64,000 nucleotides of DNA from Sorex araneus (lineage: Eukaryota > Chordata > Mammalia > Eulipotyphla > Soricidae). A program made the position numbers and the translations under genes. Shown here in pieces: positions 33,738-44,639 of this stretch (positions are counted from its first letter, which is position 1; every line of letters begins with the position of its first letter). The DNA lies in assembly GCF_027595985.1 (NCBI RefSeq), contig NC_073302.1, forward strand, positions 280,209,116 through 280,273,115. The letters run 5' to 3'. Below the pieces are notes generated by a model. That model had not been told where the DNA came from and ran no database searches. It saw only the letters and a list, made by a program, of their open reading frames with translations.

Positions 33738-34190
33738 AGGAATTCAACTCCACAGAAAAGATGTGAAGAAAAGATGGCTTTCTTGTCATATGCTGATGCA
33801 TGATGGATCTGGAGATAATCAGGATGAGCGAAGTCATTCAGAGAGGGACAGGCTCAGAATGATCTCTCTCCGTACCTGGAGGAAAAGAATAGTTGTAGAG
33901 AAATATCAAAAGCCCAAAGGCAATATCAATGAAGGACATGAGAATTGGTCTGCGATAGGAAGCTTGCCATTGGTAAAACAGAGAATGGGTCAAAAAGAGA
34001 ACACGGTGTGGCGGAGAGAAATGATCACTCTGGAAGTAAGGGGTACTCAGAGGAGATAAGGAAAGGGTCTTCCACAGGGGCAAGGAGCGGGATCAGGAGG
34101 GAAATGTGGACAGTGATGTATTGAAGTGGATATTGGTGAAAAGAAATTGTGTGTCCCAAAGTCAATTATGAATAGCTTCAGAATTCAGTG
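33595..34190 (+). mobile_element. Decayed L1 ORF2 end and 3' UTR
   Basis: GTTCATTGCAATAGTATCTACAAATAGG...AAACCTAAGTGCTCAAAAACAGATGAT matches the L1 sequence seen at 1725-1800 (TTCATTGTGGCACTGTTTTC...GAGAACAGATGACTGG). It is followed by a CA tract, then GCGAAGTCATTCAGAGAGGGACAGG (compare 1909-1940) and a G-rich 3' UTR-like part. The open frame 33763-34059 is decayed ORF2 and UTR sequence, not a host gene. Confidence 0.75.
33680..33735. repeat. (AC)n microsatellite
   Basis: About 28 AC units with one G interruption, inside the L1 remnant. Confidence 0.96.
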
Positions 34191-34920
34191 AATTAACAAA
34201 AAATATTTTTAAATAAGAAAAAAGGAAAATATGTTAAAATAAAGTATTTTATTTTATTTTACAAAAGCATATCTGCTTTCAAACATTGGTATGATATCTG
34301 CAGAAAGAAAATATTTTAAAATGTTCCTCTTTTAATTTTGATAGTCTTGCTGATGTCAGAAAGTTTTGCCATTTCACTTGGCAGAGTTAAGGGTTGATGG
34401 TGAAACTACCCCACTGCTCTAAAATTTTATTTTATAATACTTTCCAAAATTTTATGAAGAAAGGGATGCAATAGTAAGTTTGAATGACCCAGTTGAATTA
34501 TAAATTTGATTAATTTTGTTTTGAAACTGCTTAGTTTGCAACGAAGTATTCAGTCAAAAGATGATCTCTTTTTTTTTTTTCACAAAAATCTCTATTTAAA
34601 CAAAAACAAACAACTGTGACTTTATGTGCTCACTGTTCCTTAACTTTCCTGTTAGACTACTGGTAACAGCTTTCATGTGGGATAAACTGTGACACGAAAA
34701 ATATGCCATGGTGTTGATTTATATTTTTCTTTAGATAATCATAAAATTGAGCTTTTTAAAATAAGATCTTCATGCATTGTGGCACTTAAATTGTGAAGTG
34801 TAAATCTCATTAGGTTACTAAACAAAATAATAAAAATAAAGTTTCTCAATAACTTATTCTTAATGTTCATTATATTTTGTATGTACATGTTACAAAACAT
34901 CACTGAAGTACCCAAATGTC
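34191..34920. other. AT-rich stretch without gene
   Basis: Nothing recognised. Confidence 0.5.
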
Positions 34921-34921
34921 A

Positions 34922-34956
<35 letters not shown>

Positions 34957-34958
34957 TT
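34922..34958. repeat. (TA)n tract
   Basis: Alternating AT of about 35 bp with one C interruption. Confidence 0.95.
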
Positions 34959-35508
34959 CAGAACCTCAGGGGAGAAAGACAGTAAACTTTTAGAAAAACA
35001 TTTTTTTATTTAACAGAAAATTTTGTATTAATGAAAAATAATTTCAGATAGATATTTTAGGTATATTTATTAATGTAATAAAATTGTTTCAGGTACTGGA
35101 AGATAATTTGGCCCCTACCAGTATGTTGCAGGAAACAAAATAAGAGATTGTTTTACTTTCTTACTTGACTTTAAATTGTTTTTTTATGGCTTGTCACATC
35201 TATTCAAATGATTTTTGACTACTGTTTGTACTGAATTTTGATGAATCTACATTCATCAGTGGACACCAAAGATGCCTTGCAACTATTGAATACTGAGGCA
35301 GGTAAGGACATTCTCTCCGAGAGCCTAGGGGAGTGTGTGAGCCTCCTCTACGAGCTCTCAAATTTTGTTATGAAGATTTGTAAACCAATAAACATATATT
35401 GCTTGTAACTACGACCTCTGCTATCATTTTTTTTGTCAGCCATAGGAATCCTACATTGTGAGTATTGAATATGAATATAAATAAAATAATGACTTGTTGG
35501 GAAACAAA
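34959..35508. other. Unique sequence, weak LTR-like signal
   Basis: Positions 35250-35440 are less AT-rich and contain CCAATAAACATATATTGC, which resembles an LTR polyadenylation region. This is not enough for a call. Confidence 0.3.
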
Positions 35509-35686
35509 TAGCACTGTCATTCCGTTGTTCATCGATTTGCCCAAGCAGGCACTAGTAATGTCTCCATTGTGAGACTTGTTGTTACTGTTTTAGGTATATC
35601 AAAAATGCCATGGGTAGCTTGCCAGGCTCTGCTATGCAGGTGGGATACTCTTGGTAGCTTGTCGGGCTCTCCGAGAGGGGCGAAAA
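35509..35686 (-). mobile_element. 5'-truncated S-R SINE, minus strand
   Basis: From CACTGTCATTCCGTTGTTC through the S-R body to CTCCGAGAGGGGCGAAAA. The tRNA head is missing and an AT/GT repeat follows directly. Confidence 0.88.
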
Positions 35687-35748
35687 TATATTTATACATA
35701 TATATTTATATATATGTGTGTGTGTGTATATATATATACATATATATT
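35687..35748. repeat. (TA)n/(TG)n microsatellite
   Basis: ATATATTTATA-type repeats, then GTGTGTGTGTG, then TA again, abutting the truncated SINE. Confidence 0.9.
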
Positions 35749-35749
35749 T

Positions 35750-36094
35750 GAACACATGACATTCAACTCTGTGTGGTTTTTTATGCTTCAATTTATCCCT
35801 TTTAAATAGTGCATTTTCAAGATTTCATTCACAACAGATGCTGATTAAGGAAACAATCACTTTTGTAGAAACTCTGTGGAATCAGTATATATAATAAACA
35901 TTTTTTGTTACTAATGCTCTGCAATTTTTATAAATTAACCAAATGAAATGTATTAACATTGCAAATGTACTTCAATCAAAAGTGAATGTCTATAATAAAA
36001 ATTACTAAGGACTATCTTCATGTGTCAATAATTACAATTAGATCATCTACAAAAGGTTATAGTTTAAAAATTTATATTATTTGTTACGTTTTGT
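35750..36094. other. AT-rich stretch without gene
   Basis: Nothing recognised. Confidence 0.5.
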
Positions 36095-36244
36095 GATCAT
36101 GGTTTGCTCTTCCTAGGCCTTACTCTAACTCAATGCTCAGAAGCTACTCCTAGAAGTGCTTGGGAGACTGTTGGTAATGCCAGGGATCAAACCAAGTTGG
36201 CCACATGCAAGGCAGGCATTTTACCCCCGTACCATTTCTCCAGA
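36095..36244 (-). mobile_element. Old S-A SINE, minus strand
   Basis: CCTAGGCCTTACTCTAACTC, GCCAGGGATCAAACC, GTTGGCCACATGCAAGGC, CATTTCTCCAG: a diverged complement of the S-A middle and head. Confidence 0.65.
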
Positions 36245-36325
36245 ATCACAATGTCATATATATTTTTCTTTCCTTATTTGTCTTTTTTTATTTGAACAAT
36301 TATAAAGAGCCCTTTAATTAAAGCA

Positions 36326-36496
36326 GGGACTGGAGAGAGAGCACAGCTGTTAGGGCATTTGTTTTGCAGGCAGTTGGCCCAGGTTTGATCTCCAGCATCC
36401 ATATGGTCCCCTGAGCACCACTAGGAGTAATCCCTGAGTGCAGAGCCAGGAGTAACCCCTGACAGTTACCAGCTGTGACCTAAAAATAAATAAAGT
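36326..36496 (+). mobile_element. S-A SINE
   Basis: GGGACTGGAGAGAGAGCACAGC head, GGTTTGATCTCC at the B box, CATATGGTCCCCTGAGCACC, GCAGAGCCAGGAGTAACCCC and an AAATAAATAAA tail. Confidence 0.85.
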
Positions 36497-36934
36497 TTGC
36501 AGCATATAGAATTCTTTATACCAATTTTAAATACAGAAATTCCCCGTGTCTAATTATTACTTGCTATTTGTCTCATAAACATCTGACTTTGGACCAGCTC
36601 AAAGGAGTGGATTCTCATGCATTCATGAGAGCCAGTTTGATCTTGGGACAATGTGGAATCTCAAACACAAATTTAGTGTCCCTTGTGGTTCCTAGAAGTA
36701 CTTCACTTGGCTGAACACCAAACTCAGGTTAGTACACATGACTCAGTAGTACCTGAGGTGGCCCCTGGAATCCCAAGTGCCCCTGTACACCCAAATAATC
36801 AGCTAGCATTTGTATTACACAATGCTTGGAAACAAGCAACAAACATAAAAACATTTATTTTTAAACTGCAAAGTCAGGAAAGTAGAGCTTAAAAAATTAA
36901 AAGACTTCTATGGATTGTAGAAATAGGGAAAAAT
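36497..36934. other. Unique or very old repeat sequence
   Basis: Positions 36590-36800 have SINE-like phrases (GGTGGCCCCTGGAATCCCAAG), but no reliable alignment could be made by eye. Confidence 0.3.
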
Positions 36935-37340
36935 TTATAGCTCTTTGCCTTGCATATGGCTGAAACTTGATCAATACCTGCCCAAGCATATAGTCCCCAG
37001 ATCATCACCAGGAGTGATAGCACTGTAGCACTGTTGTCCCATTGTTCATCGATTTGCCCGAGCGGGCACCAGTAACATCTCCATTGTGAGACTTGTTGTT
37101 ACTGTTTTTGGCATATTGAATACTCCACGGGTAGCTTGCTAGGCTCTGCTGTACGGGTGGGATACTCTCGGTAGCTTGCCGGGCTCTTCAAGAGGGAAGG
37201 AAGAATCGAACTTGGGCCGAACGGGTGCAAGGCAAACCCCCTATCCGCTGTGATATCACTCTAGCCCGAACCTGAGCAAACACAGAGGTAGGAGTTAAGC
37301 AGCACACAATGCCAGATGTGGCCTAGATATTTTTTTTTTT
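36935..37340 (+). mobile_element. Old S-A SINE interrupted by a younger S-R SINE
   Basis: The left part 36935-37018 (TTTGCCTTGCATATGGCTG...ATCACCAGGAGTGAT) and right part 37268-37330 (GAACCTGAGCAAACACAGAGG...TGCCAGATGTGGCC) join into one S-A copy when the S-R insertion at 37019-37267 is removed. Confidence 0.7.
37019..37267 (-). mobile_element. S-R SINE, minus strand, nested in an old S-A copy
   Basis: Complement of tail CACTGTTGTCCCATTGTTC, S-R body with GGTAGCTTGCCGGGCTC, and head ending GATATCACTCTAGCCC. All parts are present with modest divergence. Confidence 0.92.
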
Positions 37341-37344
37341 TTAA

Positions 37345-37520
37345 GGTGAGTGTGGAGAGATAGTTCAGTGGGTAAGAGGCTTGCCTTGCACATGGGTGAT
37401 GAGGATTTGGTGCCTATCACCCCAATAGTCCTCTGAGCCCTGCCAGGAGTGATCCCTGAGGGCAGAATCAGGAGTAAATCCTGTTGCTGTATGTGGCCCC
37501 AAAATAAAACCAAAAAATTC
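37345..37520 (+). mobile_element. Old S-A SINE
   Basis: GTGTGGAGAGATAGTTCAGTGGG head (A box region), GGCTTGCCTTGCACATGG, CCAGGAGTGATCCCTGAG, GTATGTGGCCCC and an A-rich end. The T run at 37330-37342 is at the junction with the preceding element. Confidence 0.7.
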
Positions 37521-39345
37521 CAGAAAATAAAAGGTAGAAGACTGCTGATGTGATTTAAAATATCTTTCAAAGTAAAGCTTTGTTGTGAGGAGAAATAATT
37601 GTTCAGAATACTCTATGTACATATGACAAATATGAATCATATTTTATATTCAAAATATAGCATAGAATCAGAATTACCTCTTATGTATTTTTATGACAGT
37701 TGCACCTATATCTTTTGGTATTAAAAGTTTTCACAGCAAGATTGACTGTAAGAGTAAGGTATCTTCAGAATTCTGTTTTATTTGAACTAAGTTCCCTGAC
37801 TTCAATGGTTAATCAGAATAATCATTACAAAAGGAAAGTTCAATATTTATATATTTGATCTTGAAACATTATGGGTACATATGAAAAAGGGGATGGCTGG
37901 CAGGGATTTTTCTGGTGCCAGTAACACATAATCAGACAAGTTTACTATAAGTGCTAAACAGGATGTTATATATTATACATATGTTAAGGAATTTCCATAG
38001 AATAATAAGTATTATGCTTATCAAGACATTATTCTTCATCATGATAATGTAGAAATTAGAAAATAGCAGATTATTTCGTCTACTTCATCAATTCATACAT
38101 CAGTATTTCATATATAGACATCTTTAATATTAAAGAAGTTTGTATGTAAAGCTTTAGAATGAGATATTTATTGAATGTAAATTGAGAAGCTAGGGTTTCT
38201 TCTGTTGGTAAGATATACATTTTTTAATTAAAATTGCTATTGTATGTATGTATATATGTGTTTGTAACTTTATCAATGTCAACAGAAAAATTCAAATGCA
38301 AATCATTTCCAAAGTTAATGAGCACAATATATTAAAATATAGTTTCCATATGATTGTTATAACTTCTACCCAAGAATTATTAATGCATGCTTCGCATCTG
38401 CTCCTCCTTTTATTTGAGGAAAGTGTTAGAATAAAATCTGACATGTTGCAAATCACATGAGCCAATCCAATAAGGTTGATTAAGGCATGAAAGTGAGTCA
38501 CTTATACCAAAATTAGTCGATTATTAAAAGATATATGAATATGCATGTTATGATGCTAAATATATTCTCAAGAATTCAAAGACTTAAAATAGGCTGAACC
38601 CTGTCAATAAAGGCCTCATGCAACATTTAAATTATATTAATGTATTTAAAAATGTTTAGATTTGTACATTCACCATAATTTTGCTTTTGAAATGAATAAT
38701 GTTTTATTGTTCAAAGATCATAACATCATCTCAGTATTAAGTATTCTATAGTATGTGTTAAATGTTCAAATTTTGTGTATATTAAATTCATCTGGAGGTC
38801 TTAATTTTAAATGCTCACATGTTATTAAATATAGTATTTATTTAAAAGTAAGATTCTTGTGATTCTCTAATTATCATTTCTATTTTTTTTTATCTTTTTT
38901 AAAGTGGGTATTCAATTGGTTATAAGCTCTGTAACATCTGCAACATTTGCAAATCCACACTGAAATTTATAATTGTGCATACATTTTTGAGCAATTCATT
39001 TAATGTAAATATCTGATTACAAAATACCTAGGCTTGATTTTCAGTTCTTAATAACATTATGTACTTATTTATATACTTCATTTATTATCAACGTAATTTT
39101 CATTTGCCTGTTTGAGTAATAAAAATGAGTTAAGGACTTACCAAAAAATACAGTATATTTGTAATTTTTAATCTTCTTTCCAAAATAGTTTTCTTTTCAT
39201 AATTCCTTTAATTTGGTTTTAGTGGTTAGAGCACTCTTATTTATAAATCTATTCACAGCTGATTTTCAGGCATTTGCCACTCCAGCCCCAATGCCACCAC
39301 CAGTATTAACTTTTCTCCACCAGTGTCTCAGCTGTCCTCTCACTT
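37521..39345. other. AT-rich unique sequence
   Basis: A long stretch with no recognised gene or repeat. The overlapping open frames at 38248-38501 on both strands have no recognisable domain. Confidence 0.5.
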
Positions 39346-39351
39346 CTTTGT

Positions 39352-39868
39352 GTTTTTTTTTTTTTTTTGCTTTTTGGGTCACATCCAGCATTGGGGTGGG
39401 GTGGGATGGGGGGGGGGCGGACAAAGACCACCGGAACCTAGCTACAGCCATGCTCGAGGCCCCTCTCCACACGTTTGGACAGGCCTCACCCATAAAGGTA
39501 CCGGCAGAGGAACCCAGGTGTGTGTAATCCCATCAACGGCCAACATCCAGAGACTTAAAAGCAAGCTCCCAGAAGTGATATCTTATAGCCTACTTCTCCC
39601 TCTAGGAGAAACTGGCAAGCTTCTGAGAGTTTCCTGCCCACATGGGACAGCCTTGCAAGCTTCCCATGGTGTATTCATATGCTAAATCCAGTAACAAGCT
39701 GGGTCTCTTTCCCCTGACCCTGAAAAGCCTCCCGTGGGACATCATTGGGAGGGCAGAGTCGAGAGAGACTTCTAAGATCTCAGGGAATGGACAAGGACGA
39801 ATGGAGAGGTTACTGAACCTGCTTGAGAAATCGATGATTAACAGGATTTTGTGATAGTGATCATGATC
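39352..39868 (+). mobile_element. Composite RTE-tailed element, preceded by an inverted S-A tail
   Basis: It begins with a T run and GCTTTTTGGGTCACATCC, which is the complement of an S-A 3' end, then a G-rich patch (39392-39420), the GC-rich composite 5' half (CTACAGCCATGCTCGAGGCC), the landmarks GGCCAACATCCAGAG and TCTTATAGCCTACTTCTCCC, the long S-R body (CTGACCCTGAAAAGCC) and a tail ending AAATCGATGATTAACAGG...GATAGTGATCATGATC. Confidence 0.78.
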
Positions 39869-39869
39869 C

Positions 39870-40014
39870 AGTATTACACAGAGGCCACTCCTGGCTCATG
39901 CACTCAAGAATTACTCCTGGTGGTGCTGGGGGACCATATGGGATACTGGGAATCAAACCCCGGTTGGCAATGTGCAAGGCAAATGCCCTTCCCACTGGAC
40001 TATTGCTCCAGCGC
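39870..40014 (-). mobile_element. S-A SINE, minus strand, lacking its 3' end
   Basis: CACTCCTGGCTCATGCACTCAAG...GGGGACCATATGGGATACTGGGAATC, ending CTATTGCTCCAGC. The T run and TTTTTGGGTCAC part are absent here, but a fragment of exactly that kind starts the composite element at 39352. The composite may therefore have inserted into this SINE. Confidence 0.8.
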
Positions 40015-40039
40015 CCCCCCGGCTCACATCTTAACAGGC

Positions 40040-40640
40040 ACTATGAAGTGATTATTGTAGTTTGGATCTCATGCTGACCCCAGTACCCTGACCTCGGCCT
40101 CTCCCCTATTATTTCCTCACTCTTTTTCTTCTTATCCACTTGATTTCTTTCCTCTCTGCGCTTCTTCATTTTATATTCCAGGTTCAACGGTGATGTAGCC
40201 CCGTAAATACACCACACATTTTTTTTTCTGTTATTATATACCACAGAAAAGTGAGAGATCATTCTGGGTTTGCCCTTGTTTTGTCTTATTTTACTTAACA
40301 CGATCATTTCCAGTTATATCTATATTGCAGCAAATTGTAATTCCGTTATGCCTGGAAGCTGAGTATTTCACTGTGTATATACCACAACTTTGTAATCCAG
40401 TCTTCTGTCATTAGACACCTAGGTTGATTCAATAACCTAGCTATTGTGTTAAATGCTTAAACAATAATGACATGCATATAACCTTCCAAATAGTGCTGTT
40501 GTGTATATTGGGGATAAATACTCAGAAGCAGAGTTGGTGGATCATATGGCAGCTCAATTGTTACTTTTTTGATTCCATTTTTCGTGTGAAGAACATTTCT
40601 AGCTTTCTGATTTAATTTTCCTAAGAGATTACTACTAAAG
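40040..40640 (-). mobile_element. Old L1 ORF2 3' / UTR fragment, minus strand
   Basis: TATTGGGGATAAATACTCAGAAGCAGAGTTGGTGGATCATATGGCAG and TGTGAAGAACATTTCTAGC are classic antisense L1 ORF2 sequence. Upstream, TTCATTTCCAGT/TTATATCTATATTGCAGCAAAT-type motifs are the antisense 3' region. TAGTTTGGATCTCAT at 40058 recurs at 46220. Confidence 0.75.
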
Positions 40641-40649
40641 AAAACCACA

Positions 40650-40830
40650 GGGCTGGAGTAATAGCACAGCGGGTAAGGCTTTTGCCTTGCAAGCGGCCGA
40701 TCTGGGTTCGATTCCCAGCATCCCATATGGTCCCCTGAGCATTAACAGGAGTAATTCCTGAGTGCATGAACCAGGAATAACCCTTGTGCATCAGCGGGTG
40801 TGAGCCAAAAAGCAAAACAGAGAAAAAGAA
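40650..40830 (+). mobile_element. S-A SINE
   Basis: GGGCTGGAGTAATAGCACAGCGGG head, GGTTCGATTCCC B box, CATCCCATATGGTCCCC, GTGTGAGCCAAAAAGC and an A-rich tail. Inserted next to the L1 fragment. Confidence 0.93.
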
Positions 40831-41499
40831 GACTACACGTATTTATTAGCATATTCCACTAAGCATTACAATTCCCTAACCTCAGGAATTTCCTCACAGA
40901 TTTTTACTGGATATCAAACACGCAAAAAACTTTCATAGATCAGAGTAGTTTACAACATTGATAACTGGCAGCTGGATGTTTCTCTTGTCATATCTAACAA
41001 ACTTGCAATCAAATGTCTCTCCTAGAGTTAAGGTCAGTCATCCCACCTGCAAGAACACTAGTCTGCTATTGAAGATGTGGTTTTATTCAAAGCGTTGATG
41101 CATGAGCTGGGCTGGCATTATCTGCTGCGGCAGAGCCATGAACCAAGCGTCTCCTCCTTTCTCTCCTCATCTTCATATTCCTCCTTCTCTTACCACCTTC
41201 TCTCCTCCATTTCTTCCTTCACTGCATCCTTAATCTATAAGCACTGATTTTTGGGACAACGGGGTAGGCATTCCTGAAGCAATGGCCCAGCATTTTAATG
41301 AGAAGTCCAAGTGCTGGTGCTGTTTGGGCCAGAGATTGCATGGGTCACTCTATAAGTGTTGGGTTACAAGGGTCTAGAGGGGGGTCCAACAACAACAGGT
41401 GAAGTCCCTGAAGCCATGTGGTTCCAGGAATCAAACCAGAATTGGCACCATTCAAGATTTACACCATAACTCGTGTATTTCTTTGTTCCCAGTATTTAA
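40831..41499. other. Unique or unrecognised old repeat
   Basis: Includes a pyrimidine-rich patch at 41140-41225 and a block at 41255-41470 with vague SINE-like wording (CCATGTGGTTCCAGGAATCAAACC), too weak to assign. Confidence 0.35.
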
Positions 41500-42460
41500 T
41501 TTATTTCATTGACAAATTGTTATATTTGTAATCATTGACACACTGATAACAACAGTTATGTGTTAGACTTATTGAAATACTAACATGAAATACTGCTTCA
41601 TGCCATATCCCTCTAGCTACTGTCGTTACATAGTTTCTCATAATCCTTGTCTGCCATCTTCCCCCAATTTGAAAACATCAGTTCTGTTGTTGGAGTTTTC
41701 ACTAAATAATATGTTTTTTTTCTAGCTGGATATTGTGTTAAACATGGCGTACTGTAGTTTTGTTTATATTGTAGCAAGAGATTATATTTCACCTTTTTTC
41801 TTTAAATATTCAATTAGTCCTATACTATATGCAAAACTATTAATCTACTTTTCTGCACTTGGACGTTAATTGTACTAAGATGTTGGCTACTATATAGAGC
41901 AATACAATGAATATAGTATTCATATAAGTTTTCTCATAAATCCTGAATTAAATGGTATTTATATTTTTATGCTTTTGAAGAAATCTGCATACTATTTTCA
42001 ATAGAAGTTGAACCAATTTGTTTTGCCATGAAAAACAAGTGAAGGTTTCTTTCTGATTTCATCCCTGTTGCATAGTTAATAACGATCTTTTTAATATAAG
42101 CCATTCTCACAAGTGTGAGGTGATAACTAATTGTTTTCATTTATATCTTTGTGATAATGAGTGATATTAAACACTTTTTCATATGCCTGTTGGCCATCTG
42201 TGAATGTCTTTTAGTTCTTATCTGTTTTCTGAAGAGCTTTTTGTTGTTGTTTTTGAATTTTGAATGTTTTATGTGTCTTGGATATTAAGTGATTTGTCAA
42301 ATGCATGTTATACAAATTTTTCCCATTAATTAGCATGCCTATCTTATTTTTGCAATTCAAAAACTTGTAAGTTTAATGTAGGCCCATTGCTTATTTTTGC
42401 TTTATTTTCTCTGCCAGAAAATTTCAATAAAATACTGACAGTCTGAAGTTAAAACCATTA
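41500..42460 (-). mobile_element. Ancient L1, antisense ORF2 / 3' region
   Basis: AGCCATTCTCACAAGTGTGAGGTGATAACTAATTG, CATATGCCTGTTGGCCATCTGTG and TTGGATATTAAGTGATTTGTCAAATGC are the standard antisense landmarks of old mammalian L1 ORF2, in the expected order. It is heavily decayed with no usable frame. Confidence 0.8.
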
Positions 42461-42567
42461 AAAGTTTAATATACACATTTCTTGATGCTTGTTTTGGATA
42501 TAGGACTAACATTAACATCTCAAATCTATTTGTGTTATATGTTTTTTGTAGGTTTATAGAGTTTTGG

Positions 42568-42744
42568 GGTTTTGTTTTTGCTTTTTGAGTCACACCCAGT
42601 GATACACCTGGCTTATTCCTAGCTCATCCACTAAGGAATTACTCCTGGTGGTGCTCAGGGGACCATATGGGATGCTGGGAATCGAACGCAGGTCGGCCAC
42701 TTGCAAGGCAAATGCCCTACCTGCTATGCTATTATTCAAGCCTC
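42568..42744 (-). mobile_element. S-A SINE, minus strand
   Basis: GCTTTTTGAGTCACACCC, TCACTCCTGG-type middle, GGGGACCATATGGGATGCTGGGAATCGAAC, ending GCTATTATTCAAGCC. Moderately diverged, with a short T-rich 3' end. Confidence 0.9.
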
Positions 42745-42805
42745 AGTTGTTGTTTTTTTTTAATGTCAAAAGATGAAAGCAAAAGCTGCTATACAACAAT
42801 TATTA

Positions 42806-43140
42806 AATTTAGGCTGTTTGTTTTAGGCCTGTGGTAGGATAACATTGGTATAGGTTTAGGGTTAGAGCGAAGTTTCAGATTAGTGTTAGTGAGGGAGTTA
42901 GGGTTTGGATTTGAGTGATCGGTAGGGTTACACTTAGGTTTAGGGTTCTGGTTCAAGATGTGGTATAGATTTGGTGACGTCTAAAGCTAAAAGTGAAAGT
43001 TTTATGCAGGGTTATCATAAAATATAAACACATTTTTAGGTGTGGTAGGGTATGGTTGATACAGAATTCTAGTTTGGGGTAGAGATAAGTTTAGAGTTAT
43101 GGTTAAGGGTTATGTTTATGTTAGGGGTAGGATTAGCCTA
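42806..43140. repeat. Degenerate TTAGGG-like tract
   Basis: Irregular variants such as GGTTTAGGGTTAGAG, GGGAGTTAGGGTTTGG and GGTTAAGGGTTATG. G and T dominate over C, the mirror-strand equivalent of the CCTAA tracts at 31.6 and 33.1 kb. Confidence 0.7.
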
Positions 43141-43334
43141 ATTACTTTTTTTCCTTAAATATATTTTCTTACCCTAAAATATGGTTCAAATACTGAACTT
43201 AGAGCACATTACTAGGCATCTCTAACATATATCATTGATCTACATATAAATAACAATAAAAATCCACTAAGGACTGTTAATAGTTATATTCATATCATGT
43301 GGAAATATTGTGATTGAAAAACAATTCAAGCTGA

Positions 43335-43500
43335 ATCAGAGAAATAATAGAGAGCTTGAAGTATCTGTTGATATGTGGCCAACCCGTGTTGGATGCCCAG
43401 AACTGCATATAACCTCCAGAGAACCATGAGGAGATGACCTCTGAAAACAGAGTTAGGAGAATGTCTTAAGCACAGCCAGTTATATCACAAATAAAAAATA
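43335..43500 (+). mobile_element. Old S-A-like SINE
   Basis: AGAGAGCTTGAAGTATCTG, ATATGTGGCCAACCCGTG, CATATAACCTCCAGAGAACC, AGCACAGCCAGTTATATCAC and an A-rich end. Strongly diverged. Confidence 0.5.
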
Positions 43501-44217
43501 ACATTTGTATGTCTAATACAGTAAGAGATGGAATTGAAGAGCATAATAATGCTAAAATTCTGTTGCTTTCATGAATTGTTTCAGTAATTCAGATATATTT
43601 GCTTCCATAATTAACTGAATTTTAATATTTATTTTACTCTTTGCCAAAACCTTTTCAGGGTTACTCTACCTTTATGTGATTGTATTTATTTTTTTAATAT
43701 AGTTAAATTTATTTTCTCATTTTATATTGTTATTACTGTTTTGCAAATATAACAGGGTTATTTATTAAAAATAAGAAAAGTCAAATTAAATGATTATTGA
43801 TTATTTTATTTACTGAGCCAGGTATTAAAGCATTTATAAAATATTATTTAGATATACTTCTATCAGGTGATAAATATATGAATAATACATTTTACTGAAG
43901 TAGATTACTGTTAACAGCTCTTGTCACAAAATAAATTAATGATAAAATGGAACCTATTCTTTCTTAGTGTAAACGTTTTGATTGATTAATCATGGATTTT
44001 AAATGATCAAGTATGAAAATTACAAAAATCAATGATTGGTAATTTGTTTTGCTTAATATATGTTATTGGATTTTAATCAAAAAATTTGTGAAGAACCATC
44101 ATGATCTATGAAAGTTTTACAATTTACTTTTTTTATTAATCAATACATAATGTGGTCATTTAATGACTATTTTGGGATAAAGCCAGGAAAACCAATGTAC
44201 TGATGTCTATCCCTGCT
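43501..44217. other. AT-rich stretch without gene
   Basis: Nothing recognised. Confidence 0.5.
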
Positions 44218-44248
44218 TCCCCCCCCTCCCCGCCCCCCCCTCCCCGCA
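44218..44248. repeat. C-rich homopolymer-like tract
   Basis: Four runs of 4-8 C separated by single T or G bases. The complementary strand therefore has four closely spaced G runs. Confidence 0.9.
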
Positions 44249-44396
44249 CAAATGCGAAATGTTCTAACATGCTTTTCTGTGATACTTCAAGCCTTGGAAA
44301 CGTATTGATTGGGCTCATATAAATTAGTTCTGTAGTGAGAAATAAATTTAAAGTGAGTTAAAAGTGGGTATGGAGACCCTAATGGAAATAGAAAAT

Positions 44397-44562
44397 CACT
44401 ATATCACTGTAATCCCACTGCTCATTGATTTACTTGAGCGGGTGCCAGTAACATCTCCATTCATACAATCCCTGAGATTTTAGCAGCCTCTCCTTACTCA
44501 TCTTTCCCAACAATTGGAGGCTCTTTCAGGGCCAGGGGAATGAGACCCCGTTATTTCTATGA
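44397..44562 (-). mobile_element. 5'-truncated long S-R / RTE-tailed element, minus strand
   Basis: AAATAGAAAAT at 44386-44396 and 44563-44573 flanks it. The sequence runs from the tail complement CACTATATCACTGTAATCCCACTGCTC through TGAGATTTTAGCAGCCTCTCCTTACTC to CTCTTTCAGGGCCAGGGGAATGAGACC. It therefore has only the RTE-like 3' part and the long-variant segment, with no body or head. Confidence 0.88.
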
Positions 44563-44639
44563 AAATAGAAAATACCTGGTATAATTAGTTTCTTCCAACC
44601 CCTATTTTTTTTATTAAATCCCCATGAATTGCAAAGTAA

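Noticed and set aside
33763-34059. 98-codon ORF
   Set aside because: It lies in a decayed L1 ORF2 end and 3' UTR (compare 1900-2200).
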